Positions 44,059 through 55,647 of a stretch of 64,000 nt of DNA are shown here, piece by piece. Positions within the stretch are counted from its first letter, which is position 1; every line of letters begins with the position of its first letter. This stretch comes from Moringa oleifera (lineage: Eukaryota > Streptophyta > Magnoliopsida > Brassicales > Moringaceae). The position numbers and the translations under genes were made by a program. Where the stretch lies: positions 310,001 through 374,000 of the forward strand of contig JAJFZO010000229.1 in assembly GCA_021397835.1 (NCBI GenBank), read 5' to 3'. The notes under the pieces were generated by a model, which ran no database searches, was not told where the DNA came from, and worked only from the letters and a program-made list of their open reading frames with translations.

Positions 44059-47000
44059 ATGGCTACTACTTCTTTGCTGGAATTCAATCCGTTAAAATGG
44101 CAGCAAAGCTTCCCTATCAAGTTGCCTCCTCCTCGCTTTGTGCCCCTTCTTAAACCTCTTAAATTTAATGGAGTCTTGCATCGTGTGCAAGGTTACCGTA
44201 AATTAACGGTTGAATGCTTCCACAACGCCAATCATTTAACCAGCTCGAAGTCATGTTCCAGGTCGAGCTCGAGCCATCACGAAACCTCAAAGAACCCATT
44301 GGAGGTTGTTGTGGGAACAATTGTGAAAGCGCTTAACGCTTTGAAAAAACCCGCCATTGCTGCTGTTTTATTGGGCCTGCTATTGATGTACGATCCTAAT
44401 TCCGCATTGGCTGCGTCTGGTGGGAGGATGGGTGGAAGGGCGTTTTCGTCGCACTCCTCGTCGTCGTCATCCAGGAGTTACTCCGTGCCCCGGACCACGG
44501 GGCCGAGCTTCTCGTACTCGGCTCCGTACTATGCGCCCACGCCTTTTGGAGGGGGCGGCTTTTACGTGGGACCGGCTGTTGGGGTCGGAGTGGGTGCTGG
44601 CTCAAGCTTCTTTTTGATTTTGATGGGGTTTGCAGCCTTTGTTCTGGTCTCTGGTTTCCTCTCGGATCGCTCAGAAGGTAGCGTTCTCACTGCTACCGAG
44701 AAAACTAGCGTCCTCAAGCTCCAGGTAAATGGTATTTTTTTTTTTTAATTGACTGCTTATTTGTTATAATGATAGAAATTGTGGATAAGCAGTTGCTAAG
44801 TGGTAGGTCATATGTTTTTATTTTGTGGAAACTTGCTTGAAATAGCTATTGACATTTGGATAGTTTACTGACCTTGGATCTCAGTGATCACTTTTATTTT
44901 ACAAATCTAGAAAATTTTATCTATGGTTATATGCAAAGTGTTTCCCTGTAGCTGAACAATGTTGGAATGTTGCTGCTGTGCATATCTGGAGTTGGTACTA
45001 GATACTTTTGGTATATCTAATCACTCAACACCTGATGAATGGTGAACAAGAATTAGGTAGTTAGGTAGAGGGTTACCTATCGTGATTTCTACCTTAGAGT
45101 GGGAAGTTTAAGAGCCCTTACAATAGAAAGCTGTGAAGCTGTCTAAGAGTGGTGGTTGCAATATCTTATCAAAAAATGAAAAGAGTCACATTCAGACTTC
45201 CTGCTAAAAAACATAGATAATTTCTAATCAAGATTGTTAAGCTAGAATCATTTATCTTCTTATATGATTTGGTGAATTGTTAAGAACTGATTTCTTTGCA
45301 ATGGTTAACATGACAATTCTTTTCAGATTTCATGAAATAAATTTGAACATATTCTTTGCTGTCGTTTTCCCTTAGGTTGGGTTGTTGGGCATGGGACGGA
45401 CTCTCCAGAGAGATCTTAATCGAATTGCTGAAACTGCAGATACATCCTCCTCGGATGGTCTGAGCTATGTATTGACAGGCAAAGCTTTTCCAATGATTGT
45501 TTCTTCCATTTCCCTCATTATTTTGATGTGGCTTCTTTTTCTTTAGTGAAAGAAAATTTTCTTCTCCTATTTAAGATTAATCAGGTAACATGCAACGTAC
45601 AAGTGGTGGTAGGATATTACAAAAGAATACGTACCTTTTTAGCTCTAACTTCAGTATTATTACATAGTACCTTACTTGCTTTCTTAGGTAGGCTCTAGTG
45701 ACAAAGTTCGGATGCATTAAACTTTAGGTTCTGTGATGGGCAAGTAAAAGTCTTCTAACTGTAAAGTGTACTACATGATACTTGTTTTCTTCTGAATGGT
45801 TCTAGAAAATTTCAAGATGTCTAGTAAATTGAAATGAGAACACTTGGAATATATTAGATGTAAATGGTGTTCCAAATCAAAACATAATCATTCATTTTAT
45901 TGTTGAAAGGGAATGTATCTCTAGAATAGATTGCTAGAGGTTCTTTATGATTCAAAGGGACAATGAAATCAAAAGTAAATTTTGGTATATAATTGCAATC
46001 AAGCCTAGATACTTTTGAAGGCATCCAAGAATACTATTTGTGCTTTGCTTGGAGTCTACAAGAGTTTGTACAGGTTCAGTTTGTTGATAATTTATGTTGA
46101 AAAAAGAATATATGAAAGAAAGCAGCTCTGTTTGGGAGACTAAGATTAAAAGTTCATGACTTGTCAGAAATTAACCCCTTTGATTGTGACCGGTGGTTTC
46201 TTAAGATTCAAAGTTATCTCTCAATATATTCTCTTTTTGATAAGCATGACCTGGTTGGTGGGTTCCTCAGCATTATAGCTCAGTGCCATCTTCCCGGCGT
46301 CATCAAGCCGAGAATTGCACAAGCTAACTGTTCAAGAAAAAAGAATTGCACAACCTTAAGAGTATTGATGGATAGTTGTTTCATCTATTTGTGTGGCATA
46401 TTTTCATTACCATCCAATTTCAGTATTTATTTCTGGATACACCATGTTAGAGGGCTTTACATTATGATGTTTTGACGTTCTTGCTTTCATCTTTTATTAT
46501 ATTGTGTTTCTTTGTGTCACCTATCTCTTGAGCAGGTGGACTTACATCTGGTCACCTTTTGGTGCTACCTTTATTTTACAGAAACATTTAACTTTCAACT
46601 TTGATCTATTGTTGTGTTTTCAGTTTTCCATCACAATAGCTACTTGTTCCACGAATCTTCACACCCCCCCCCCACCCATTTGAGAGCACATCTCCACTTT
46701 ATATAATCAGTTATAATTCTGTCTGAGGCTCAACTTTCACATTTTTGTGAATGTCGAAAGGAGATGATTTTAACAGCTACATTGGAGATCTTCTATGTTT
46801 TCTCATCAATCATGATATTTTAGGCATCCTTTTTACATTATATTTGCTTCCAGATTTTTAAATTCTAAATTAGTGGAAGCTAGGACAGCTGGCTTCCCAG
46901 CACATTGTCCAAAAAATTCCAGTGATTAAATTTTCACATAAAATTTGAATTATATGTTTTTTGGAGCTTTTGCCTTGTAAATGGCTATTCTCTTGTAAAT

Positions 47001-50000
47001 GAATGGCACCTCATTGGTGCTCTTGTAGATAAAAGTTCTTTTCCTTATCAAAGAAAAAATAATTCCGTACAACGTCCTCTAAGTTTTTTCTGCTTCAATT
47101 TATGTCAGGTAACCTTGACATATTATTTTGGATGACTACTGAATTTTGGACTTTCAAATGGCATACATGCTGAAACAAGGGACTATCACCTTTATTTCAA
47201 TTCTTCACTTTGTAACTTGACCAACATTAGCTATTCTAACGCCTATAGCCCAACAATTTTATGAGGATCTAGATATGAGAACCTACATTTGCTTGCATAT
47301 GAAGCTCTATTTAAACCTTTTTGTTGAGCTTTGAAGCTGTTATATCTTCCTAGAATGACTAAGGAGGTGTTAATGGTTGTAAATACCAGGACCAAATTGA
47401 TAATTAGGGTAATAATCTTTATAGCTCAGAATCTTGTCCTCAATATTTTATCATGCAGTACTTGTAGTATGCAACATGCCAGCTATATCTATTTTGTTAC
47501 TTTCATTCCTTTACTTATAGTATTTTTTTTAATTTACAGAGACAACATTAGCTTTGCTACGGCATCCTGATTATTGCATTTCTGGTTATTCATCTGTAAG
47601 TTACTATCTCCCAGAACATTTTGCATGTTTCTTTACAGCTAGTGGTTAAAAAGTTGAAGTGCACACACATAGTAAATAGATTGTTGACTTATTTAATTAG
47701 GTTTCATTATCAATGACATGCCTATGTCCTTCTGACGTCCTCTTCAGGTAGACGTGAAACGCAGCATGGAGGATGGGGAGAAACGCTTCAATCAACTCTC
47801 TATTGAAGAGCGGGGGAAATTTGATGAAGAAACTCTTGTTAATGTGAACAATATAAAAAGACAAGGCTCAGCAAGCTTGAGAGCTAGTGGATTTAGCAAT
47901 GAATACATAGTGGTAATGTCTCATTTCTCATAATACAACAGTTGCAAATGAGAAGTTCTGAATGTTGCATGGGAAAATTTTTTGTGCGGATGATTTTCTA
48001 AATTTTACTTTCTACGCTTCATCTTCATTCTTCAGTACCTATTTAAGCACTGGGGGCTTAATGTATTCTAGATGATAGGATAGAGAGATATTGCTGCATC
48101 ACATATTATAATGTTAAATGAGGAAAAGGCTGTACTTTCCAAAACTAGGAAAATTAAGTGTTTTACTTCATGAATTAGCGGCATTACTATGAGATGCTTA
48201 TAGATGCTTCTATTCGTGATGATATGGATGAAATCCAGTCGGACTATGTTTAACCATGTTAAATTTTTTATCAAAAAAAAGTATATATTTGTATTATATA
48301 TAAATGGCACCAACAGGGTGTCTCCCATATACTCGTATTGTTAACTTCCTAAGAGGATGGGATTTCTAAAAAGTCTATGTAATCCTCCTCATTTACAAAA
48401 TATTCCTCTATTACCCAATGCTTCAAAACCTTCACCCAGCTATATCTACAAACCAATGATGGGGTCTCCCTCCCCTCAAATGCCCTCAAATTCCTCTCCC
48501 TCCACATCATCCAAACAACTAGCAAGTAATAAGTTTCCTCTTATGCTTTATATTCCTAAAACCAGCCCATGCAATGAACTCCATGAAGATCACCAACTGG
48601 CATCCCAAAATGGCCAAGATGCTTTCCCATACCTGTCTATTCCACTTGCACTAAAGAAGGATGTGATTAGTTGACTTTCTTATATAAATAACACCTATTT
48701 ACCATGACCTTGCCCCTCTCATTGAGATTGTCAATCATTAGTTGGTTTTCCATATTGCTTCCCAAGTAAAGAAGGCCACTTTCTTGCTTTCCATACTAAT
48801 TTCTAAGGGGACCATTGTGCTTCTTGTTGGAACCCATCAATCTTCCTGAAGAGCGATTTGATCAAAACGTTCTTGTCTCCATCTCCTCTCCAGATAACTG
48901 TGTCCTCTCTCTCTTTCTCTGTCTACCCTAGCTACACAAATTCACTCATAAAACTGCCTAAACTATGCCACCTCTTAGTCTTGCACCTCTTTTTTTTTTT
49001 TTTTTGTTTGAGCAGAAACATAGAGAGTATTATTATATACAATAGCACCAAGGGGGTACAACCCATGTACAAAGGTTGATTTCCAACATGTTAGAAGTTC
49101 TATAAAAAATCTTCGATTTACAAAATCATTCCCAGTGTCCCACCACTTCAAAATATGAATCCATTGAGTACAAAAAGTCCTCAATCGGTGTTCCTTTTCC
49201 TCAACAGTTTTTCCATTCCTTTATGTCCAAATCTACCACAAAATCAATAAAAATAGTTTTCTAAATAGTTTTTTCCTAGTTTTACCCCAACAGATGCCAT
49301 TCCATGCCAAAAACTCCCCTTCCACTGTCCCCATAGCCACCCAATCTACCCCCAGCTTCTGCAGTACTGTCCCCCACATTTGTCTAGCCCATTTCCTCTC
49401 TAGAAACAAGTGTTGGAATGATTCCTCTTTCTCTTTGCACAGGGCACACCAGTTCACTAAAGTGATGCCTTTTTTTCTTCAAGTTATCAATAGTAAGTAC
49501 CTTCCCATGAATTACCTCCTAAACAAAGAAGGATACCTTTGTTGGGACACCCACCTTCCACACTAAATTCCATGGGTACAACTTCTCCCTCCTAGGTTGT
49601 TCCAACAGCCTCTAGAATTCTTTGACCTTGAAGTTCTGCAATCTCTTACCATCCATGCTCAGTCTTATATCATTTGACAAGTCCAGATTCACTTTCACTT
49701 CCTAAATCTTGGTAGTACTTGCATCTTCCAGTATTGTATATTTCTCTTCATTACCATTGTCCATAGCAAAATATTTGGAAATACTTCAGACAGGGGTATG
49801 TCTCCACACTAGTTGTCCTTCCAAAAGTTGACTGAACTGCCATCCCCAATCTTAAATGTAACAAATCCCTTGAAATCCTCCCACCCTTTCATTATGACCT
49901 TTTAAATATTTGCGCCTCCTTTTTTGAAATCCATTGCCCACAAGATCCCATTGGTATGTACTACCATATTCTCACTCACCCGATCTTCCTTGTTGGCAGT

Positions 50001-51004
50001 TAAATGGTACGAGGATGGATCCACTGCCCACGACATCCCATTGGTATGTACTCCCATATTCTCGCTCACCCAAGCTTCCTTGTTGGAAGTTAAATGGTAC
50101 AAGGATGGATAAGTTTCGATAAGTGATATCTCCCTACATCCCCAACCAAGCTTAAAACCAACCCATGTTTGAAACTCCACCAACTCCTTCCTAATGGCTT
50201 CCCCAACACCGGTCCCATATGGCTCCCTCCCTAACATCGTGATATGACCACCTCCTCCGACCCATAACGAGCCTCCACTACTCTCTTCCAAAGCCTATCC
50301 CTCTCCTCTAAACCTCCATAACCACTTTCCCAAAAATGGCCTATTAAAGGGTTGAAGAGATTTTATGCCAATCCATGTTAATTTGAAGATTCGTAAAGAT
50401 TCTTGTGAGTAGTCTTTGAGAAGATATACACATTTTCAATGGTCAAAACTATATGTTTCAAGACTGGCTGGTCTGTCTTCTTCTTCCTTTCAATATCTAT
50501 ATATATTCACTGCAAAACGAGTGGTGAATTATCATGTTTCTGTACCTTAATATTAATGTGATATAATTTGTCATACGTGATATGTAGACTGTGCATTATA
50601 GAGTTGGCTAATAAATTTGATTAACATGTGCAGCAGATGTTTAACTTACATTTTTTTTTTTTTTGTCTCCGATGACTTTCTCCTTTCCCCTACTTAACTC
50701 AAGCTTTTCAATTGTCAGATAACAATCTTGGTAGCTGCAGAAGGGGTGCATAAATTGCCTACTATTAATGGTAGTGGAGACCTAAAGGAAGCCTTGCAAA
50801 AGCTTGGCTCCATCCCATCAAGCAAGATACTAGTAAGGAGAGAAATATCCTCTAGTTATGGTTTGCACATTTGTCGATCTCATTTCTGAGACCTATTTGA
50901 TTATCATGCAGGCAGTTGAGGTGTTATGGACTCCTCAAAATGAGAGTGATACGCTGACTGAACGTGAGCTACTTGAGGATTACCCACTTTTGAGGCCGTT
51001 ATAG
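44059..51004 (+). CDS. FLAP1: FLUCTUATING-LIGHT-ACCLIMATION PROTEIN 1 (FLAP1), chloroplast membrane protein
   Basis: DUF1517-family protein of chloroplast membranes; the Arabidopsis homologue (At1g54520 by recall) tunes non-photochemical quenching in fluctuating light. Six exons: 44059-44724, 45376-45478, 47540-47595, 47748-47912, 50719-50832, 50912-51004; 1197 nt, 398 residues. A Ser/Arg-rich transit-like N-terminus (about 1-75) is followed by a hydrophobic helix near 97-118 (IAAVLLGLLLMYDP), a Ser/Gly/Tyr-rich linker starting GGRMGGRAFSSHSSSS, and a second helix near 183-201 (FFLILMGFAAFVLVSGF). Then comes the conserved soluble part: LGMGRTLQRDLNRIAE, ALLRHPDYC, VDVKRSMEDGEKRFNQLS, VHKLPTINGSGDLKEALQKL and EVLWTPQ. 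Intron 2 has a GC donor (ACAG|GCAAAG at 45479) and is about 2.1 kb. Intron 4 is 2.8 kb and contains LINE debris. Confidence 0.93.
46965..47062 (+). mobile_element. LINE-like 3' end in FLAP1 intron 2
   Basis: A short segment with GGCACCTCATTGGTGCTC, then TTATCAAAGAAAAAAT, resembles the 3' end and A-rich tail of plant L1-type elements. It is in the same orientation as the gene. No coding part was recognised, so this is a weak call. Confidence 0.35.
48255..48975 (-). mobile_element. Decayed LINE (L1-type) 3' fragment B, antisense in FLAP1 intron 4
   Basis: Read on minus, it has broken coding sequence of the kind found at the C-terminus of plant LINE reverse transcriptases. There is a WEAIWKTN-like stretch near 48760, then VVWMMWRERNLRAFEG near 48490. 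A 3' end follows with GTTGGTGCCATTTATATATAA near 48310. Stops and frameshifts interrupt it. It abuts fragment A. Confidence 0.7.
48990..50330 (-). mobile_element. Decayed LINE (L1-type) 3' fragment A with poly(A) tail, antisense in FLAP1 intron 4
   Basis: A T16 run at 48990-49005 on plus is the poly(A) tail of a minus-strand element. Just inside it GGTTGTACCCCCTTGGTGCT is the 3' end, similar to that of fragment B. At 49233-49457 the minus strand encodes a zinc-binding (zf-RVT) remnant, WCALCKEKEESFQHLFL, from the end of a LINE reverse transcriptase; the expected later Cys is missing. At 49902-50291 a further stretch has SLIETYPSLYHLTSNKEAWV, also LINE-like. It is 5'-truncated; no target-site duplication was identified. 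Confidence 0.75.
49931..50110 (-). repeat. 90 bp tandem duplication inside LINE fragment A
   Basis: Units 49931-50020 and 50021-50110 are near-identical and exactly 90 bp, so the duplication adds 30 codons in frame in the LINE reading frame (VHTNGMSWAVD and VHTNGILWAMD blocks). Confidence 0.9.
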
Positions 51005-52044
51005 GAATTTATAATTGGGTACCTTATGGTTTGCCTCGAGAGGTATGAATTGAATTGCTTTTCGAATCCTTGGTGTCATTTGTATAGAGTAATAACTTGT
51101 CCATAGTATACCAAGATTCAGGTTGTTAAGGCCTCAACAGCTGGGTTCACGGTGAACTGCATTTGTAAACTTATAAACAATGGTGAGGACAGCAACAGTT
51201 TTGTCCGCCAACAAACTGCTACTTGTATCATTATAGTGTTTCAGAAAACGGAAGTAAAATTTGAAGTACAGCTTTATATCCTTGTGGTATTGTACAAATC
51301 TACTACGCTAGAATAGCTGAATGAATTACTGCATTTCTTTGGAGTGCAATAAAAAGTTTGCATTTGCATGACTTGTGTGAAAACTTCATCACCCCGCTAT
51401 TTCATCTTCCTTTTTTTTTTTCTTTTTTTTTTTATGTTCCTTATCGGTGGTAGTCTGTAAGATTTGGTTGTCAGGTTTCCAGAATAAAAATCTGATTGAA
51501 TGTAATTGTTGACAGCCACTGTATCATCGTTCCCCATTTAGGAAATTTTGAGGAATCCGTACTTTCCTTTTTCTGTCAAGCCATTTAATTGCTGGCAGCC
51601 ACTGTTTTTTCCTTCATTCATGCAATTGAAGATTGTTTTCCAGTTTCAGGCACTGTGTTCTTCATCTATGCTCTTTTTTTGATCAGAGTGTTCTTAATCT
51701 ACACTCTTATTCTATGTTGCGTAGCAATTGACTTCAGAAAGCCATTTAATCCATGGTTTATACTCTGAAGTTTCTAGAAGGCATGTCTGCATTCATTAAT
51801 CTGGATGATATTGGATGAACTTTTTAGCTCATCATGTAGTGTTCATAGAATATTTAGGCAGTAGCTTAGGCACAGGGATCATTGTGGCTTATCGTAAATC
51901 AGGGTTGTCTCTCTTCCTTTTCCTCCTATTATGTTAGAACTCGACCTGCAACTAATCTCCACTCTGATTAAAACGTGAATAATAGACCAAATTGAGCAAT
52001 TTCAAAATTTGGTCTGAATTATGAAAGTTTTGAACATAAGTAGC

Positions 52045-52046
<2 letters not shown>

Positions 52047-52084
<38 letters not shown>
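52047..52084 (+). repeat. (ATT)n microsatellite
   Basis: Perfect trinucleotide run of about twelve units. Confidence 0.95.
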
Positions 52085-52085
<1 letters not shown>

Positions 52086-53057
52086 AGACTTTTCAAAATT
52101 ATGTTTATGATTATGAAGACTCCTATAACTATCTTACTTGGCTGTGAGCATCGGATATGCCCTCATTATGAAGGATTCTTGTGGTTATCATAGAAGGTGG
52201 GCGTGTACATTCTCCCATCTGAGATTGTTAATGTTTCCTTATTCCTTGATAGACATCTTTATGACTTTTGGACAATAGTGAGGCAGCCAAGCCATGACAA
52301 GTATCTGACTGCTGTAGGAGATGGCTACAGTCTATTAAATGACGGTATGGTTCAGCTCTTACATATAGATAGGAATACCATAAGCTACAAATGGTTTACT
52401 CAGCGCAATCATGGATTTGTGCCTAATTTTCTATTAAAGATGATTGGATGCTGACGTGCAATAGGATCAAGTGGTCCTTTGTTTTATCTTCTTTTTCCCT
52501 TATGGCTAGAGATTTCAACAAAGTAGGGAGCTTTCTTCTCTGGTCGGTCTCGTAGTTCTGCATTAATTGTTACCCAATACCATATGAATGATATTCAATC
52601 TTGGGTACTGTAAATTTCTCTGAACTTGAATACTATCTCTTTGATGCTCTTTTCAGAGGCATAACTCCCTTGTTGCTCCCTGAATAGTTTCTGCCACTGT
52701 TTGCGAATGAAATAGTTTGTTTATATTTCGAATCTTAGCATTTATCAGAATCAGATACACCTGAGATTGGGGAGAGAACCTCTTTTGCTTTGTTGAATCT
52801 GTGAAATGCATTTTGGATATCGGGATTCTGATTTGCCCTGTGAATCATGTTTGTGGGATGGAGATGCTTGGAATGGCAGAAAACTGGGACTATCTTTGCA
52901 GACATTTCAACTTTATGGATTCCACAAGTAGCTTTAGCCATGAAAATAAATAGTGATATTACATTGCTTTCCAGAAAGAATCTCAGAATCAGAAAAAGTT
53001 GCAGAGATGATGGATAGGCTGAGACCAGTCCCTTGCTTTCTTTGGCTTGGAGCTGAA

Positions 53058-53058
<1 letters not shown>

Positions 53059-53099
<41 letters not shown>
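53059..53099 (+). repeat. (TA)n microsatellite
   Basis: Perfect TA run of about twenty units. Such runs are highly length-variable in plants. Confidence 0.95.
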
Positions 53100-53102
<3 letters not shown>

Positions 53103-55647
53103 TTTCTATTATAAATCAGCATAAATGCTAAAGGACCAAATTTTTGATTTTTAATTGTACAGATGTAAAGGTTCTAATATATCAAAATTTTTGTTTTGGT
53201 TAATTTAATTTTGAAATGATTATAATTATATTGGATATTTTCAGAAATATATGTTTTTTAATGTTTAAAAATTAATACTTTTAAAATCAAATTGAAGATA
53301 ATCAAAATCTAAAAGTTGAATAGTGAAGAGGTGGTAAACAATTATGATATTATAATATTTATTATTAAAATCAATAACATGGTAATTATTTTTAAAAATA
53401 ACAGCAAGATTGGAAAACAATATTTTAAAATTTTTATTTTAAAAAATATTTTAATAATATTGTTTTTGATAAAAATTACGTAAAACTTTGATGTTCATTT
53501 AAAAAATAATAATTTAAATTTATTAATTTAAATCAAATTAAATTTTACTAAAAATTAAAAATTAATCTTTGAACTGAAAACTGTTCAAATTTGATATATA
53601 AATCTAAAATAAATGAATGATTTATTTGATTTTTTTACTTATTTTAATAAAAAATATTCTTAATTTTTATAATTATTTAAATTAAATTAATAAATTAAAA
53701 TTCAATTTATTATTTTTTTTAATAATTGATATGATAAAATATTTCATTAAAATTTTATGTAATTTTTGTTTTTAAATAAAAATATTATTCATAAAATATA
53801 ATGTTTTAAAATATAAATTAATTATAATATTTTAAATCAATTAAATTAATTTTAAATAGACAGAATAGATTAAAAATCTAATTTTAGATTCCATTAATAG
53901 ATTTGATTTAATTTTTATAATAATACTCAAAATTTTTAAAATATAAGTGAACTGAAAAAAAAAAATCCATGGTCCAAAAACTTCCACTTATTGATAGTAA
54001 GATAAAGGATGTGAGAATGAAATGATGAAAAAGCAAAAAGGTTGACATCCCTATCACCATAACATTATTACTGTGAAGAAAACAAAAGAAGACAGCAAAA
54101 AGCATCTCTTCCTCTCACTCAAAATCCACCTCCTTCCCTGCTCCCTACACACACCCATCAGACAGTAACCTACTTCTTGATAATGCTCATCACACATTTC
54201 CATCCACACTTCCCTTTTCATGATAAAGCATCAAAATCAAAATTTTATTAATGAGTTATAATATAAATTTAAATATTTTTTATTTTAATAAAATTTTTAA
54301 AAATTATCAATCAAAATAAAGTATATAATTGCTATCAAAACGACTAATATCTTATGAGTTATATCTTCAACAAAATTTTTATCGATAATTTTAAATATCA
54401 ATTTTTGATATTCATTACACACTCGTTGAATCTACGGTTTGAGTTCAATGATATTTTTACATAATATAAATTAAAAATTTATTAATAAAATAAATTTAAA
54501 AATATTTTTATTTTTACAAAATAACTTTTAAAATAAAATCTTATGATAATGATCAACGCAAACTACATCTAATGAGTCATTTTCAATTATACTTTAAATA
54601 TTAACAAAATCAAATGGATTAAGATAATTTGAAGACGTGAAAAGATAACATCTTTTTATAATGATACTTTGAAGACATGAATGGGATGATCTTATATAAC
54701 ACACGTAATTCCATTACTTGCCAGTAAAGTTGGCAACTTTTCGGCTCATATGAGTTGGCCTCCACTTTTGAGTGCTCTTTTGTTTTGGCTGTGAGTGATG
54801 AGTGAGATGACCCATTCAGACAGCTGATGCTACTCTTTCATTTCTTCAATCTTTTATTATTATTTCACTGAGCCCGCACAGCCTGTGCTTTGAAATTTTG
54901 GCACTTTCTGGTGTACCCAGAAGAGTACCTGCTTGTACGACCAAAACCCACTAAGGATTTTCTCTGTATTTATCTTCAATGTCTGCATCAGAGCTTAATC
55001 AATGGAATTGGGTTGTGGGCCATGTCTTGTTCTTGAAACCCTACTGGCTCTTCTGGGCAAGTCTGGTTCCAAGTAAGAGCAGCGTCCATGTGGCTTCACA
55101 GTGCCCAGGGGCCACGCAGATTTACTTTGGAAAAAAAAATATATCCGATTTTAATTCGCATGAACAGTGGAATCATCGTTGTGGGTTCAGATACCTTCTC
55201 TCTGGTTTCTGGTTGGATCAAGATTATTAGTTCAATGGAGATTTTTTTTTTTTGAACAGTTTCTCGCTGTTTCTGTGTGGCTTTCTGCTCTCTTTTCGTC
55301 AATAGTGGGCGTCATTGGCCAGCTAGAACTGACAAACTAAAGCAATTATCTTCATCTGCAACACTGTCTGAAGGGCATTCATAACTTTCTTTCTCCTTTT
55401 CTATCTCTCTGATAGCAGCCAGTCAGCACCAGCATTTCATGTTTTTTATCATTTTCTTATTCTGAGACTTGAGATTTTCTTAACAGAAACTCATCTGATT
55501 CACTAGCTCAACCAGGATGGGATATTCAGACAGGAAAACCGAATTCTGAAACTGCCTGGCCAAAAACAATACAATTGATTTGATAATTTTACAGCCTCTA
55601 CAAGAGTATAGAATGTTCAAAAGAATCAAAGAGTACCCTTCAATGAC

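Larger units (their letters stand above)
51005..55647. other. Intergenic region between convergent FLAP1 and WNK genes
   Basis: About 51005-51400 is the likely FLAP1 3' UTR. 51400-53040 has balanced composition with unassigned short frames (52197-52454 on plus is the longest, 85 codons, no family recognised). 53100-54700 is AT-rich. 54700-55640 is balanced again, and its right end is probably the WNK 3' UTR. Confidence 0.5.

Noticed and set aside
52197..52454. Plus-strand open frame of 85 codons in the FLAP1-WNK interval
   Set aside because: No family, no conserved motif and no splice context; its length is possible by chance in this composition.
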